A DNA stretch of 64,000 bases from Codonopsis lanceolata (lineage: Eukaryota; Streptophyta; Magnoliopsida; Asterales; Campanulaceae). This document shows positions 44,614 through 56,700 of the stretch, in pieces. Every line of letters starts with the position of its first letter. Positions within the stretch are counted from its first letter, which is position 1. Under the pieces are notes generated by a model that saw only the letters and a list, made by a program, of their open reading frames with translations, searched no databases and was not told where the DNA came from. Position numbers and translations under genes: made by a program. The stretch covers positions 92,562,295 to 92,626,294 of the forward strand of contig CM028378.1 of assembly GCA_013146195.2 (NCBI GenBank), given 5' to 3'.

Positions 44614-45890
44614 TGAGATTCAGTATTCAATTGGGGAACAGATAATAGGTGATGAGATAAGGCAGGAACATATAACACATGATGAAGTTCTAAAGTTGGG
44701 GTAATACGAATTGTCCCTGTGCCTAACACAGGAAAAGCTTCACCATTTGCATTAGTGACATAAGACACTGGTGGGGGAGACAACTCAGTAAAATAAGATT
44801 TATCATAAGTCATATGATCAGATGCACCAGAATCAATAATCCAAGTATCAGAACTAACAAAGTGTGAAACCTTTAAAGCAATACCCATTTTACCTCGACC
44901 AACTATAGATGCGGTGGGAACAACTTCTCCTGATGTGTGATGGTCCTGTCCAGTTAGTCCATAGAAATCTGGTTCTGGAACCAATTGTACAGCAGCTACT
45001 TTCCCTTTATTACGAAAATTCTGTTTTTGAGGTTTAAGATGTGGATGCAGCTTCCAACACGTTTCTCGAACATGACCAAGATCATTGCAATAAGTGCATT
45101 TTGGACGATTAGAGCTTGGCGAAGGATGTTGCTGATGAAGCGGATTTGGACCTTGCTGTTGAAGATAAGGTGTAGGTGGCTTGGTCTGAATGGCTAAGCT
45201 GGATACCTCTACTTGCATCTGTTTGAAACTATCTTGTTGAGATTCATCTTTGCGGATGTACGCAAAAGCTGTACTCAAACTAGGAGGTTCTGACATTCTG
45301 AGCAATTCCCCTTTGGCATGGTTATGTTTGGCATCGAGTCCTCCTAAAAAGGCATGAACCCGCTCAAGATCCTTTTCTCTTTGGTACCACGCAATATCCT
45401 CGGGATTCTTGATCTTACAGGGACGCTTCTGATCAATCTCTGCCCATGTGTTCTTCAATCTAGTAAAAAAAACTGATACTGGTTGTCCATTCTGCTGCAT
45501 TCCAGCAGCTTTACACATCAACTCATGAACTTGTATGAAGTCAGATTCATTGGTGTAGAGGTCCCCTAACGTCAGCCATATAGCTTCGGCAGTTTCACAT
45601 TCCTCTACCAATTGTAACACGTCATCGGTCATAGCCTTGAACAATGCCGACATCACGTACCCATCATCATCCTCCCATTTGGAAAACGCCTCAACATCGT
45701 TTGTACTTGGAGCCTTGATTGTTCCCGTTACATGCCCCATCTTATGTATTCCACGGAGATAAACGGACATGATTTTCTTCCAAGTACGAAAATTAGTACC
45801 ATTGAGCTTCGTACCTCCAAAAGAGCCTCCTTCCGAACTTCGAACAGATACCTCAACCTTTTGAACTTGTGATTCACTTGCATCACCCAT
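44463..45890 (-). CDS. Copia B gag-protease
   Basis: Starts MGDASESQVQKVEVSV at 45890. UBN2/gag part: LNGTNFRTWKKIMSVYL, AIWLTLGDLYTNESD, FLGGLDAKHN. Zinc knuckle CTYCNDLGHVRETC (C-x2-C-x4-H-x4-C) near residue 265. Protease active site WIIDSGASDHMTYDKSYF near residue 355, then LHHVLYVPALSHHLLSVPQL. The true polyprotein would continue into the integrase; the last 15 or so codons (after IGRG) are read out of frame because of the G-run deletion. Confidence 0.92.
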   Translation of the reverse strand: MGDASESQVQKVEVSVRSSEGGSFGGTKLNGTNFRTWKKIMSVYLRGIHKMGHVTGTIKAPSTNDVEAFSKWEDDDGYVMSALFKAMTDDVLQLVEECETAEAIWLTLGDLYTNESDFIQVHELMCKAAGMQQNGQPVSVFFTRLKNTWAEIDQKRPCKIKNPEDIAWYQREKDLERVHAFLGGLDAKHNHAKGELLRMSEPPSLSTAFAYIRKDESQQDSFKQMQVEVSSLAIQTKPPTPYLQQQGPNPLHQQHPSPSSNRPKCTYCNDLGHVRETCWKLHPHLKPQKQNFRNKGKVAAVQLVPEPDFYGLTGQDHHTSGEVVPTASIVGRGKMGIALKVSHFVSSDTWIIDSGASDHMTYDKSYFTELSPPPVSYVTNANGEAFPVLGTGTIRITPTLELHHVLYVPALSHHLLSVPQLNTESQCSVTFYPMYVLFQDLLTREVIGRGYLEAHCFIWIRCMRGRSQEHHLAPL

Positions 45891-46049
45891 GATAATAAGC
45901 AGCGAAAACTTCTGGGGCTGAGTGAAAAAACGAAAGATGGGGTCGGAACAATCAACTGCAAGAATGACGAAGATGAAGACAGCCGTTTTTGAATGGCGAA
46001 GTCGATCTAGATGAACCCTAACTGCAAGAATCGTTAGGCTCTGATACCA

Positions 46050-46270
46050 AGTTAAATATTCAAAGGAGAGAACTTGACAGAATTGAGAGAATGAATTTCT
46101 GTAGTTTTGTATATATCCAATGAATAATGTTCAACCTATTTATACATATACAATGATCAATCAAAGATCAGTCAATACTATTTCTAAGGCTAAGAAAACG
46201 TGATCCACCAATCATGGGATCTGGCCTATGCTAAATAGAGTAAGTCAACTATTACCAATATCAATTAACA
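46050..46270 (-). repeat. 5' LTR of copia B
   Basis: Same 221 bp as 41368-41588. The primer-binding site lies immediately to its left (46037-46049). Confidence 0.92.
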
Positions 46271-47202
46271 ATTGGCAAGTCTAATTACCAAGTAGAGAGC
46301 TTGGTAACCGAGTAGAGAGCTCGGTACTTTGATACACTCATCACGGGTATCATTGGCACGAATGTTAACGCTGTGTATTGCAGGAGCTACGTAGCGGCAT
46401 CAGTTTCATATCATATCCTCCTTGTATGTGGTTTACCTTCATAGCACTTATGTGAAACAATGTGCTACCATGGATATGTGTTTTAAGTGTTTGTTAAATG
46501 AACGCTTTGATTGACTTGATATTAAAAATGATATCTTGATATGTATCTTTGCATGATGCCATGACATGCATAATTGTTAACTCACAAAGTCTTTATGACT
46601 TACCCCTCCCTTTTCTTGCTTTAGATCCGAGCCGCTTGTACCGCTCGTTGAGGCGTAGCAGGGTTCGTGCTTGTCCGTGATCTCACGCGACGAGATTGTG
46701 GTTATTAGATGTCCTTATTTTGTTCTCTTTTGTAAGGACGTTGGGATTAGCAAGTCATTTAGACCTTGCTTTGGGAATTTGGTTTTGTTGTATTTTATGT
46801 CTATACTTGTATCCTATTTTGAGTGCCGGCGCATGTACGCCGAGCCTTGTATAGATGTAGTTTGTTCACCTGTTTTAAATCTTCCGCTGAGCATTACTTT
46901 ACCTCTTATTTGTTTATGTTGTTTCTCCGGCATGTTATAGCCGTCGAGGTATATTTGCATGAACTGTGTAGTGTTGGGTTCCGGCAGTAAAGTCGCCGAT
47001 GATTTGGTATAATTGTCTTAACTGTTATATCAGGTTTAAAAAGTTTTAAAAATTTCCGGCCTTTTGGTGCCGAGTCGCGCTTCAACTAAAATGTTGCGTC
47101 ACGTCGTTTTCTATAACTGAGTCTTTGCATGTATTGTTGTCCTATTTGGACGACTTGACTTGTGATTCCATCTCGGGGTCTGGGTCGGGTCGTCACAGAG
47201 AC

Positions 47203-48145
47203 GATAAATGTCACTAAAGAGTGGATGTCTACGCTTTTCGATATGATAGACTTGGGTGAAGCAAGTTATGTGCTTGGAGTAAAAGTCATTAGGAATCGTT
47301 CGAATAGATTTCTCGGTTTGTCTCAAGAGACTTACATAAATAAAGTCATCAAACGATTTGGCATGACTAACTCAAAACCCGTTGTCACTCTAATGGAAAA
47401 ATGATGTGTCCTTAGTACAAACTAATGCCCTAGGAATGAAGTAGAGAAGAAAAGAATGTCTACGACTCCACATGTGAATGCGATAGGGAGCTTGATGTAT
47501 GCTATGGTGTGTACTCGGCCTGACCTATGCTTTGCAGTTGGGATGTTGAGTCAATTCCAAAGTAATCCTGGACCTGAACACTAGATGGCAGTGAAAAGGG
47601 CTCTACGTTACTTGGTGGGAACCACAAATTTAACCATATGTTATCAAGGTGAGAATTTGAGCTTGAAAGGTTTCACTGACGCGGATTTGATTGGAGATCT
47701 AGATAGTTATAAATCTACTTTGGGCCACGTTTTCCTTTTTAGTGGTAAAGCTATCTCTTGAAGTAGCAAACGATAGACTAGCACCACCCTATCTATGATG
47801 TAGTCAGAGTATGTTGCTTGCTCGGTTGCAGTTCAAGAAGCTGTGTGGTTGAGGAGTTTTCTTCAACATCTTGATGTTACGACGCATGTGGATCGTCCTG
47901 TAGTCATTGCTTGTGATATCAATGGCAGCTCTAGGTTACACTAAAGATCCCAAGTATCAGTATCATGGGAAGACGAAACACATCAATATCAAGTATCATT
48001 TCACTCGAGACATGGTTGTAGAAAATAAAGTTGTTCTAGAATATATTCCTACTAAAAGCATGTTGGCTGATCCTATGACTAAGCCTCTAGCTATAGAGAT
48101 CTTTCAGGATCATATGTTGGGTCTAGGTCTTCGTAGGATTTGATA
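47203..48145 (+). pseudogene. Copia A reverse transcriptase 3' part and RNase H
   Basis: Continues the frame cut at 38979: INVTKEWMSTLFDMIDLGEA then SYVLGVKVIRNRSNRFLGLS and TYINKVIKRFGM, then stops near 47402. RNase H pieces follow: CTRPDLCFAVGMLSQFQSNP, RALRYLVGTTNLT, FTDADLIGDLDSYKSTLGHV, SEYVACSVAVQEAVWLRSFL. The end at 47907-48143 is KTKHINIKYHFTRDMVVENK and PTKSMLADPMTKPL. Confidence 0.8.
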
Positions 48146-49194
48146 TTTATTCTGAGAACACTTTTTTTGACATTGATTATTTCCATTATCGTTTGAATAA
48201 ATTGCGGTTTTATATAATTCTTTTTATATGTTAATTGGATGGCTTAATATGAAATTGCGTAGCATATATATTTTGATTAAAAAGATGTCTTGGATATCGA
48301 ATTGGCCCTCTCACACAGGTAATTCATCTTGTCGCTAGATGGGCGAGCAAGTTGAGATAGTAAAAGTTTTTGGCACCTACGAAAGGGGGTGCACAAATGA
48401 CACTACATTTATCGCATTGGCATACGACCAAGATGAGACCTTTTATGAAGGTCGACTTTATATCCCAAGAAAAAGCCTGAAAGTGAGATCTTAAAAGAGA
48501 CACTAGAAGAGTGACTGCTTTTGAGTACTCAGGTTAGACGCCAGAAGGGTGGCTAGACTAAGGTTCGTACGACGTTTGAGCATGACATGCCTACTTCGCG
48601 TGGGAGTTCCGTCATAACATACACATCATATTGTATGTGACTATAATGCGACCAAAGAAAGTGATTGAATGATCCATGCTTCATCACTGTGTGAGTTCTA
48701 ATAACTTAGAACTATATCATGAACTTGAACGTTGACGATGCTAACTACTTTAGCATGCCGGCCAACGGGCTATGCACATACAGCTCTACGGAGCATTACT
48801 GGGAAAGCAGTTAATCAAGAGCAATTGGTATGAGTATCTAAGGAAGAGAGTATGATATACATCTCTATTTTTGTGTCTCAATGTCATGGCAATCATATTG
48901 AACATATAGTTCAAGAGATTGATCTTGATACACAAATATATTGAAGTTTAAGCACCGCTCTCGAGGGATTGAGGATGCTTAAATTGATGTATATATACGG
49001 TCTAGGGTATACACGAGTTTTGTTTTATAACAAGGGCGTTCTATGTTGGTCAAATGGTGATTTGGTATAGCGCTCCACCCCTTATCTTTCTCGTCATGTC
49101 GCATACTTCACTTCCAGTATGAAGAGGCAATGTTTAACGGGTTTTGATGATACGATGTGGTAAGAGAGATGAGCTCATGTGTGCGAGTGTGAGA
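48146..49194 (+). other. 3' untranslated part of copia A
   Basis: About 1 kb between the polyprotein stop and the 3' LTR with no open frame or known motif. A weak purine stretch (TAAGAGAGATGAG near 49163) is not directly adjacent to the LTR, so the polypurine tract is not clear. Confidence 0.5.
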
Positions 49195-49686
49195 TGTTAG
49201 CAATTGAGCTTGTGGCCAGATTATTTACTTCCGCTCACATGAACCATAATTATATTATTAAAGATTAATGAGTTTCCTAATCCGAAGGGGTTCGGGATTG
49301 ACTTAACTTCACCTACAAGAAATAAGATTTCTTGTACAATAATAAAAATAATGCAACTAAAGGGATAAAACCCTAACCAAAAACACATGCCTAAGAAGAA
49401 TACGTCTTCTTAGTTGCTGTCGTTCTCTCTCTCTCTCCTATATTGTATCTCACCAAATACTCTCTCTAGCTTAACCATCGAGAGGCTTTAATTTGCAGTA
49501 TGAACCAAAGGTTGATATTCGTGCTACGTGATATCAATCTGATAAGAGAGACTTGCAGGATCAACGTTCGTGACATACGAAGATCGTAGCTCAAAAAGAA
49601 AATATTCCGCTTCGCTCAAGGTTAAAGTTCTTACGAGATAACTCATGGTTCCTTATAGATAACAAACTTGTAGTGTATAACTTTCA
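49195..49686 (+). repeat. 3' LTR of copia A
   Basis: Aligns end to end with 34318-34808 with many substitutions and a few small indels. PPR-like sequence follows directly. Confidence 0.85.
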
Positions 49687-49689
49687 CAT

Positions 49690-50262
49690 ATGTTTTCAGT
49701 TCTGGTTTCTAGGAGAATTCCTTTATAACTGCTGTCTCGTGGATATGTGCAGCAGTTGTGGATATTTCAGGAATCACCGGAAAAGTCTGCTGCAACTTGG
49801 AATTCCAGGATACCTGCTTATGATTTTCGTAGTAGTGGTCAAAAAGCTGTTGAAGTGTTCGAGGAAATGATCCACATTGGAGCTAATTCAACCAAAACCA
49901 CGTTTATAAACCTTTTATCAGCTTCCAGTCATTCAGGCCTGTGGTATTATGACCAGATGTTTGATGAATACAGCCTGTTACTGAGCATCATGTGAGCATG
50001 GTCGATATGTTGGATCGATCCGAATGGCTAAGTCACGCCTACGAGCTTATTAAGAAGATACCTACACAACCTGAAGCAGGCGTGTGGGGGGCAATGCTGA
50101 GTGCATGTAACTATCGTGCAGATCTTGAGATGGGAAGGGAAGCGACAGATATTCTGCTTGGTTTGGAACTAAAAAATGTTGGCCGTCAAATATGTATGTT
50201 GCTGCCGGAAGGAGTGATGCAGTAGAGCTTAAAACTATGGTTCAGGATAAATAAATAAAAGT
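49690..50262 (+). pseudogene. PPR protein gene, 3' remnant (last repeats and E-type tail)
   Basis: Segments in shifting frames: GEFLYNCCLVDMCSSCGYF (49700-49765), PEKSAATWNSRIPAYDF then GQKAVEVFEEMIHIGANSTK and TFINLLSASSHSGL (49770-49940), and from 49998 VDMLDRSEWLSHAYELIKKI then PEAGVWGAMLSACNYRADLE and GREATDILLGLE. This is the usual end of PLS-class plant PPR proteins (E-type motifs). Frameshifts near 49770, 49985 and 50195 make it non-functional. It probably continues the fragment at 34155-34317. Confidence 0.8.
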
Positions 50263-50748
50263 TTGGAAAAGTAGTGAGAGGTATTACGAGAGACGTCAAG
50301 GAGTACACGAGAAGTCAATACTAAGTTATCAGATAGACCAGAGAATACCATGTGAAAGTTTAGCTCAAAACACTCCCTCAGTGTTCCCAACTCGATGCTC
50401 CCAAGTATAAATATCCCTTACAAAAAATCATACTCGTACAACTAGAGAACAACAGGGTTGGTTGGACGTCAAAACTCACCCAACATAGCCAATTTTTTGT
50501 AAACAAAAAGCATTATATGGAAAATATATTACCAGCACAATCACTAATTAAACTAAATTAGACGGACAACATGGCAACCGGTAAGCCAAGGCCAAAGGCC
50601 CTCTTATCAATAGAAAGAACAAAGCAACATGACCAGCTCAGAGACACCCTTCTGTATTGGATAACTGAACCTGATGAGGAAGGCCCCCATATCCATGTAG
50701 AGTTGCCACTGACAAGGTCATCAATTGGTAACCTCTTGATAGTAAAAA
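50263..50748. other. Intergenic between PPR remnant and RLI2 3' end
   Basis: Holds the RLI2 3' untranslated region on the minus strand. An 82-codon plus-strand frame at 50571-50819 overlaps the RLI2 last exon in antisense and resembles nothing I know. Confidence 0.5.
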
Positions 50749-53700
50749 TTAATCATCAAGGTAATAGTAGGATCCAGCATGCTTCTGCTCCCTGTCCTTG
50801 GTGGAGTCAAGCTTGTTGATTCTGGGCCGAAAATTTTGTGGGTCCCGCCTAAATGTGATGTCGAGATGCTGCACACACCCAACAAAGGTTGAAATCATTA
50901 AAGCTAACTAGGGCAAAAAAATTGCAGGAATCGTGAGAACAGATTCCATAAGCAAATAGTATACATGTTTTCATGCCCATAGTTGAGACTTGAGAACTAG
51001 AATGCTCTAGTGGAAATGCCAATGCAATTTTTATAGAGAAGACTATAACTCTTGATCTGCTATATACTAAGAAGTAAGAAGCAGAGATTCCCAAAACTAA
51101 TCTGTGCATTATAAGAAGTCAATTTATACCTCCTTGCCTCTGCAGCGAGCAGAATAGAATATAAAGTAAAAAATGAAGCAGATGATGGCGAAACTTACAG
51201 ATAAGAAAAGATTCATTCCGGTCAACAATGACTGAGGCGCATTTGCAGTACAATCTATTGACGGCTTCCCTTCGTAGACAATGACCCTGTCGGCCAGATA
51301 GGTTGCCATTATGAAGTCATGCTCAACCACAAATGCAGTCTTCTTCGCATGAAGTATAAATCTCTTAATAACTTTTGAAGCAACAATACGCTGCTCCGAG
51401 TCGAGATATGCACTTGGTTCATCTATCAGGTAGATGTCCGCTGGCTGAAATGTACCCAAAGGCAAGTCAGATCATGCAAAACACCAACTTACAAACTTAT
51501 ATTGGCAATTTCAGTACAGTAAGTATTCTCGGAGAGGCATCTCTGAAGATGCATTAGAATTTTCATTATTTCATTCTACTCGTAGGAATTCACACATGAT
51601 TACAGATGATGAAAACTTATTTTACGGTTGCTGAATCTTTACGCAATTATAAAAACTTGAAGTTTTTATTTGATCAAAATACTGGATAAGCAACATGATT
51701 ATATGACTCATTGAACACATGGGAGGGGAAGCTCTTTTCAAATGGCGGCTGCATGGTTGGGGGTTCGAGGCTTGGGGGATAATCTGGGTTCAACGGTTTT
51801 CACTATTCCTCTCCCTCTCTCACTTTTGGTTTAGCCTTTTATGGTTCTTCAATTTCGTAAAATGACATTTTTGCTCACTGTGAACCGTGAGATTTCTAGT
51901 ACAGGGACCAATGGTGCAATTTGCCCTAGAACATATAGTGGGAGATGAACCATCTCACATGTTCAAGCTCAAAGTTGAATCTATGACCAACATAATTACA
52001 TAACAAACACTATAGTAGTGCTTTATGACAATGAGCAGCTATAAGAAATTTATAAAATGAGCCTAGGAAAACTGAGCAACTAATGCGGTGAAACTTCGTG
52101 AACCCATAAAGTAGCCCCAATAGGAGATATCATGAAAGAAAATTGTGAGTCCTTGAAGTAGTCCCATTTGGAAATAACGTGAACGAAAACTGCTCGAGTA
52201 CATACAACACTGACCAATAAACACACGAGGTAAGAAATGTGATTATAACAGCATCAATATCAATGCTAAGGTAGAGGAAGACCAATGTTGACGAGGACAC
52301 TAATAATAAGGGAAGGAGTAAGTCTCATTCAGCAGTTAATCAAGTGGTGGACCATGGACTGAAATTGAATAGCAAAAATGTAAATCTATGTGGCAGATCT
52401 CAAGATATTCATGCATACGGGAAGTTGAGTTGTAATAACTATGTATCATGGAATTAAAGGCATAGGACCGAAAAACTAGAAAACCCACCTAGAGATTCTT
52501 CAATGGTAATACGCTTGTCCAACTACTTAAGCAATCAACGACACAAAAGCAATCAAAGAGAAATTACCTTTCCGAGGCATAGGCATAACGCAACTCTTTG
52601 CAATTCTCCACCAGAGAGATTCACAACTTCTTGATCCATTAGTTGTTCAATAAGAAGGGGCTTCATAACATCCGAGACAAATTGAGGATGCATATAAGAA
52701 TCACGGATCTTTTGATGTAACAAGTGCCTGACAGTATTTTGAAATTTTGGACTGATCTTCTGGGGCTTGTAAGATACATTAAACTCAGGTATCTCCACAT
52801 CAGATTCTTCCACTGTATCAGGCTTCAATAAACCAGCCTGCAGCGTTTTGACAATTAAAGCAAGTTTGACATGCTGATATAGTAATAAATAGAACAAATT
52901 TATTCCCGTATGAAAAACAAAAGAAATGCCATACCAGCATACGGATGAATGTGGTCTTCCCTGTCCCATTCTCACCAAGCATCACAATGATTTGAGAGTC
53001 TGTAAATTCACCCTCAGACACCCTAAGTCTGAAACCGCCCTGGGTTTTAGACATAGTAGGGTACCTATATCGTGCATATGTTTCAATTTCCTCGGCACTT
53101 TCCTGTGGTGTCTCAGCAACCTTTTTTTGAATGCAGGGAGAGAGACAACAAAATAGGGTTAATGATATTGCAACTGAAGCAGACACACTGAAAAGGAGCA
53201 GATTAAATATTATAAATTTACCTTGAAAGTAAGAGATTCATCTCGAAACCGTAGATTTTCCGTGGGTACAAATCCAGCCAAAAAGATATTAATTCCTTCT
53301 CTAACAGAGAAAGGAAGCGTTACAACACCATACGCACCAGGCTTCCCATATAGGCAGCAAATGAAGTCTGATAGGTAATCTAGCACGCTTAGATCATGCT
53401 CGACAACAATTACATAGCTGGAAAAAGAGAGCATCATAAGTGGAAGTGTGCCTCTTTCAAGACTCAGGCAGGTGGTCAAAGAACCAATACAAACATAGAT
53501 GGTAAATTGGTAACAGAATAAACCTATTAGGCCTGAGCAATGATCGGATTACTTGGGCAGCTTTAAGCCTCTGTTTCACATCAAGGTAACTTGAGGGCTC
53601 GTCAAACATGTAAATCTCCGCATTCTGTATGGCAACAACAGCAATAGCAAACCTCTGAAGCTCACCACCAGATAGGTCCCCAACATTACGATCAATAACT

Positions 53701-56700
53701 TGATTAAGCTCAAGGTCATGGCAAAGTTCAGCTTTCACATCTCTCTCATCTTTTTGGTCAAGCACTTGCCCAACATTCCCTTGCACTGCTTTTGGAATAT
53801 GATCAACATACTGGGGCTTGATGATAGCCTATAAATGGAAGAGATAATGAATAATGAGGGGGTAAAAACTGTTTAAAGTGTGATGATCACAAATGCAAAT
53901 ATAGGTATATAGGTAACATAAATACTGGGTCTAGATGAACAGTAAGAATAAAGAAAAAATAATCAGGACTCGATGAGCAGCTTTTCTAGCAGAATCTGAA
54001 CACAAATAATTTTAATCGGAACAAACATGATTTAACGGTTGTTGCCTACAGGTAAGTAGGGACCTCTTCAGATGGTAATTGTACGGATATCAAACTGCCA
54101 ATCAGCAGGTTATAGCGAGCTGCATGCATTTGCATTTGGTGTTTAGTAGATGCTACGACATGGTTAATTACATGCTAGAGCCTTTGCGTATCAATCATGT
54201 ATTAGATTTTATTATGATGAGAACATCTTTCATGTAAAGAGAAAAGGAAGATACATGGGTTTTAGGGGTGGCAGGGATGCGAAGATTTTATGGCAAGGTT
54301 TTGCACTCGTTTTCTAAATTTTTCTATGAACTAAATGAAGCTTATTCTTTTAACACACACACAAACAGAGTAAATAATGATAAGGATTCCTCTCTAGATG
54401 CCCAACCAGCCAAAAGGAAGGATAGGACTTTTTCCCTGAAGGTAGAAAATCAGGATGAGTCTCACCGATCTCTATACCTGAAACGTCATGAAGTATCATC
54501 TGCAAACAACAAGTGGGACACCATAAGCTCTCCCATGTTAGCTTCACCCACCCTAAAGCCTTGGATAAAACCACCCGCAACAGACTTGTCAATGACACGA
54601 CTCAAAGCCTCCATAATAACTACGATAAAAGAGGAAAGGAGATAAGGGATCTTCTTGCCGAAGGCCTCACGAGCTAGAGAAAAAACCAGTTGGTTCCCTG
54701 TTAACCAAAACCGAGAATTTCACAGAAGAAATGCAAAATAAATCCACTTCCTCCACGTCTCTCCAAAGCCCATTCTTCCCAACAAATACATTAGATAACC
54801 TCATTCCACGTGATCATAAGCTTTCTCTAAATCAAGTTTGCATTACAGACGTGGGTCTCCACACTGCAATCTATCGTCCACAATCTCATTAACTATCAAA
54901 ACCACATCCAAAATCTGACGCACCACCACAAAGGCATGTTGGGACTCAGAGATGACCGTACCAATCACCTTTTTTAAACCATATACAAGATGTTGGAACT
55001 GTTCCCATTTTAAACAATATACAAGATGTTGGAACTGTTCCCATTTAGTACTATTAACTATTAACTATAAATAAAGATACACACTAAACAAGCATGGGGT
55101 AATTAAGGGAAAGATAAGTAAAGTTTCTCTATAGAATGAACTATTGCCCCATAATAACATCACCAAGATCAAGAAGGAAAGGAATCCACTACATCTGTTG
55201 TAAAATGGGTAAATTTTGGTATAAGCACATAAACTAACAAAGCAATGTCATATGACTTTTATGCTTAATGGATCAATTTTTAACTAAGATAACTCATTCC
55301 AGAACAAAGTTAACTCGAAACTGACACTGATATGACAACAGAGGCAGTATGAACTAGAAGGCTCAACTTTGCATAATTACTTAACAAACAAACGCTAGTT
55401 GCAGCAAAAAAAGGGGGGAGGGGTTCTAACCAACACACAATATCGACATTTAAAGGTAAAAGAATGTACACTGAATTAAAATTTACCTTCAAATTATCTT
55501 CTAGAATACGCGTAAAATAGTTTTGCAACTCAGACCCTCGAAAGTATGTCAAGATTTCCTGCCAATCTGGAGGCTTCTGAAATAACAAAACTAATTTTTT
55601 TAAGAAATGGGTACAGATATGTTTGCAAGAAAATATGAAAGCAATGAAATGGTACCAACAAATTACATTAAAATTCCCCAAATTGGGTTTCAACTTTCCA
55701 GACAAAACTTTAAGGGCAGTTGACTTCCCAATACCATTTGTTCCAACCAAACCAAGAACTTGCCCTGGCCTCGGGACAGGCAACCTGTCATACAAAATAG
55801 TTTCTCAATTATAATCTCTCATATGAAAACAACAGTCTAACGGAAGTAAAGTACACGGACCTATGTAATTTGAAGGTGTTAGGGCCATAACGGTGAGTTG
55901 TATCCTTGTCCAAATCTTTAGGTAAATTGATGATCTGAATTGCTTCAAATGGGCATTTCTGCATTAGAAAAAGTTTAAATGTCAGCTGGCGGGTGGCATG
56001 TTCTGTAAGCTAGTGTAAAAGTACTTGGCATGAGGATGTTACATGGACTACAAACCTTAACACATATACCACACCCTATGCACAGCTCCTCAGAGATGAA
56101 AGCAATCTTGGCTGCAGAAGTGACCTCAATGCATAATTTACCTGCAAACAAGGAAAAATATCATATATGAGGACCACAGTTAACTACACAGGTATTGACC
56201 ATTATCACCTTAAAAGTAAACCAAAGAATGTGTATACAGTGCAAAACATCTCAAACATCAAGCATTCAAATCAAAATACTGTGTATACAGAAAAACGATA
56301 ATCGATGTCTTTTTCAATCTTTTCAATGTAAATTGAATTTGCGTAATTAATTTAAAGATCCATAACCAATTAAACATATTCTTGTACTAACTAATTCAAA
56401 AATTAACACCTTAAAAATATGTTCTTCCTAATCTAAATTAGTTTAGTTAAATGTTTAGAATTTATGATTGTCAAGCTTAAATCTGAATAATGTTAGCAAA
56501 ATAAATTCCCCTAACCTTTTAAAATCTTTTTAATTTGAAATGTGACTTATAAACAACATGCCCCGTGCTTTAAAGCACCGGTTACGAACAAATAAAATTA
56601 CTAAAACAGTAGTATTCTCATTGTCAAGTACAGACCAGTTCAACTCTAAGAGATTAAGAAACTTTCATGCTTACTCGGATACAAATCAGAGCCCCTGATT

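Larger units (their letters stand above)
41368..46270 (-). mobile_element. Copia element B, young, complete, minus strand
   Basis: Flanked by ATTGG on both sides (41363-41367, 46271-46275). The 221-bp LTRs at 41368-41588 and 46050-46270 read identical over their whole length. Minus-strand LTRs start TGTTAATTGATATTGG and end ATATTTAACT, ending in CT rather than CA. The primer-binding site TGGTATCAGAGCC is at 46037-46049 and a polypurine tract GAGGGGGAG lies directly before the 3' LTR (41589-41597). All copia domains are present in the right order. Confidence 0.95.
38980..47197 (+). mobile_element. Solo LTR of a Tekay/Del-like gypsy element, containing copia B
   Basis: The insert begins TGTGAGAACCCAAACC and ends GGGTCGGGTCGTCACA, ends typical of long Tekay/Del chromovirus LTRs, and is bounded by GAGAC (38975-38979 and 47198-47202). 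No gag-pol of its own is present. Without copia B and its duplication it is about 3.3 kb, so it fits a single LTR left after LTR-LTR recombination. A TATA box AGTATATAAACACAAA lies near 40033. Open frames inside (for example 40098-40295) look spurious. Confidence 0.8.
34318..49686 (+). mobile_element. Copia element A, interrupted by a nested solo LTR and copia B
   Basis: Its LTRs at 34318-34808 and 49195-49686 both begin TGTTAGCAATTG and end TATAAC(A/T)TTCA. They differ at dozens of positions, mostly transitions, so the insertion is old. The primer-binding site TGGTATAAGAGTC follows the first LTR at 34811. Coding order gag, protease, integrase, RT, RNase H is that of Ty1/copia. The flanking five bases do not match (ACTCT and CATAT), so a target duplication is missing. 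Without the nested 8.2 kb the element would be about 7.1 kb. Confidence 0.85.

Noticed and set aside
34313..49691. Target duplication for copia A
   Set aside because: The bases next to the LTRs are ACTCT and CATAT, which do not match; deletion or rearrangement must have removed it.
50571..50819. 82-codon plus-strand frame
   Set aside because: It is antisense to the last RLI2 exon and has no family resemblance.
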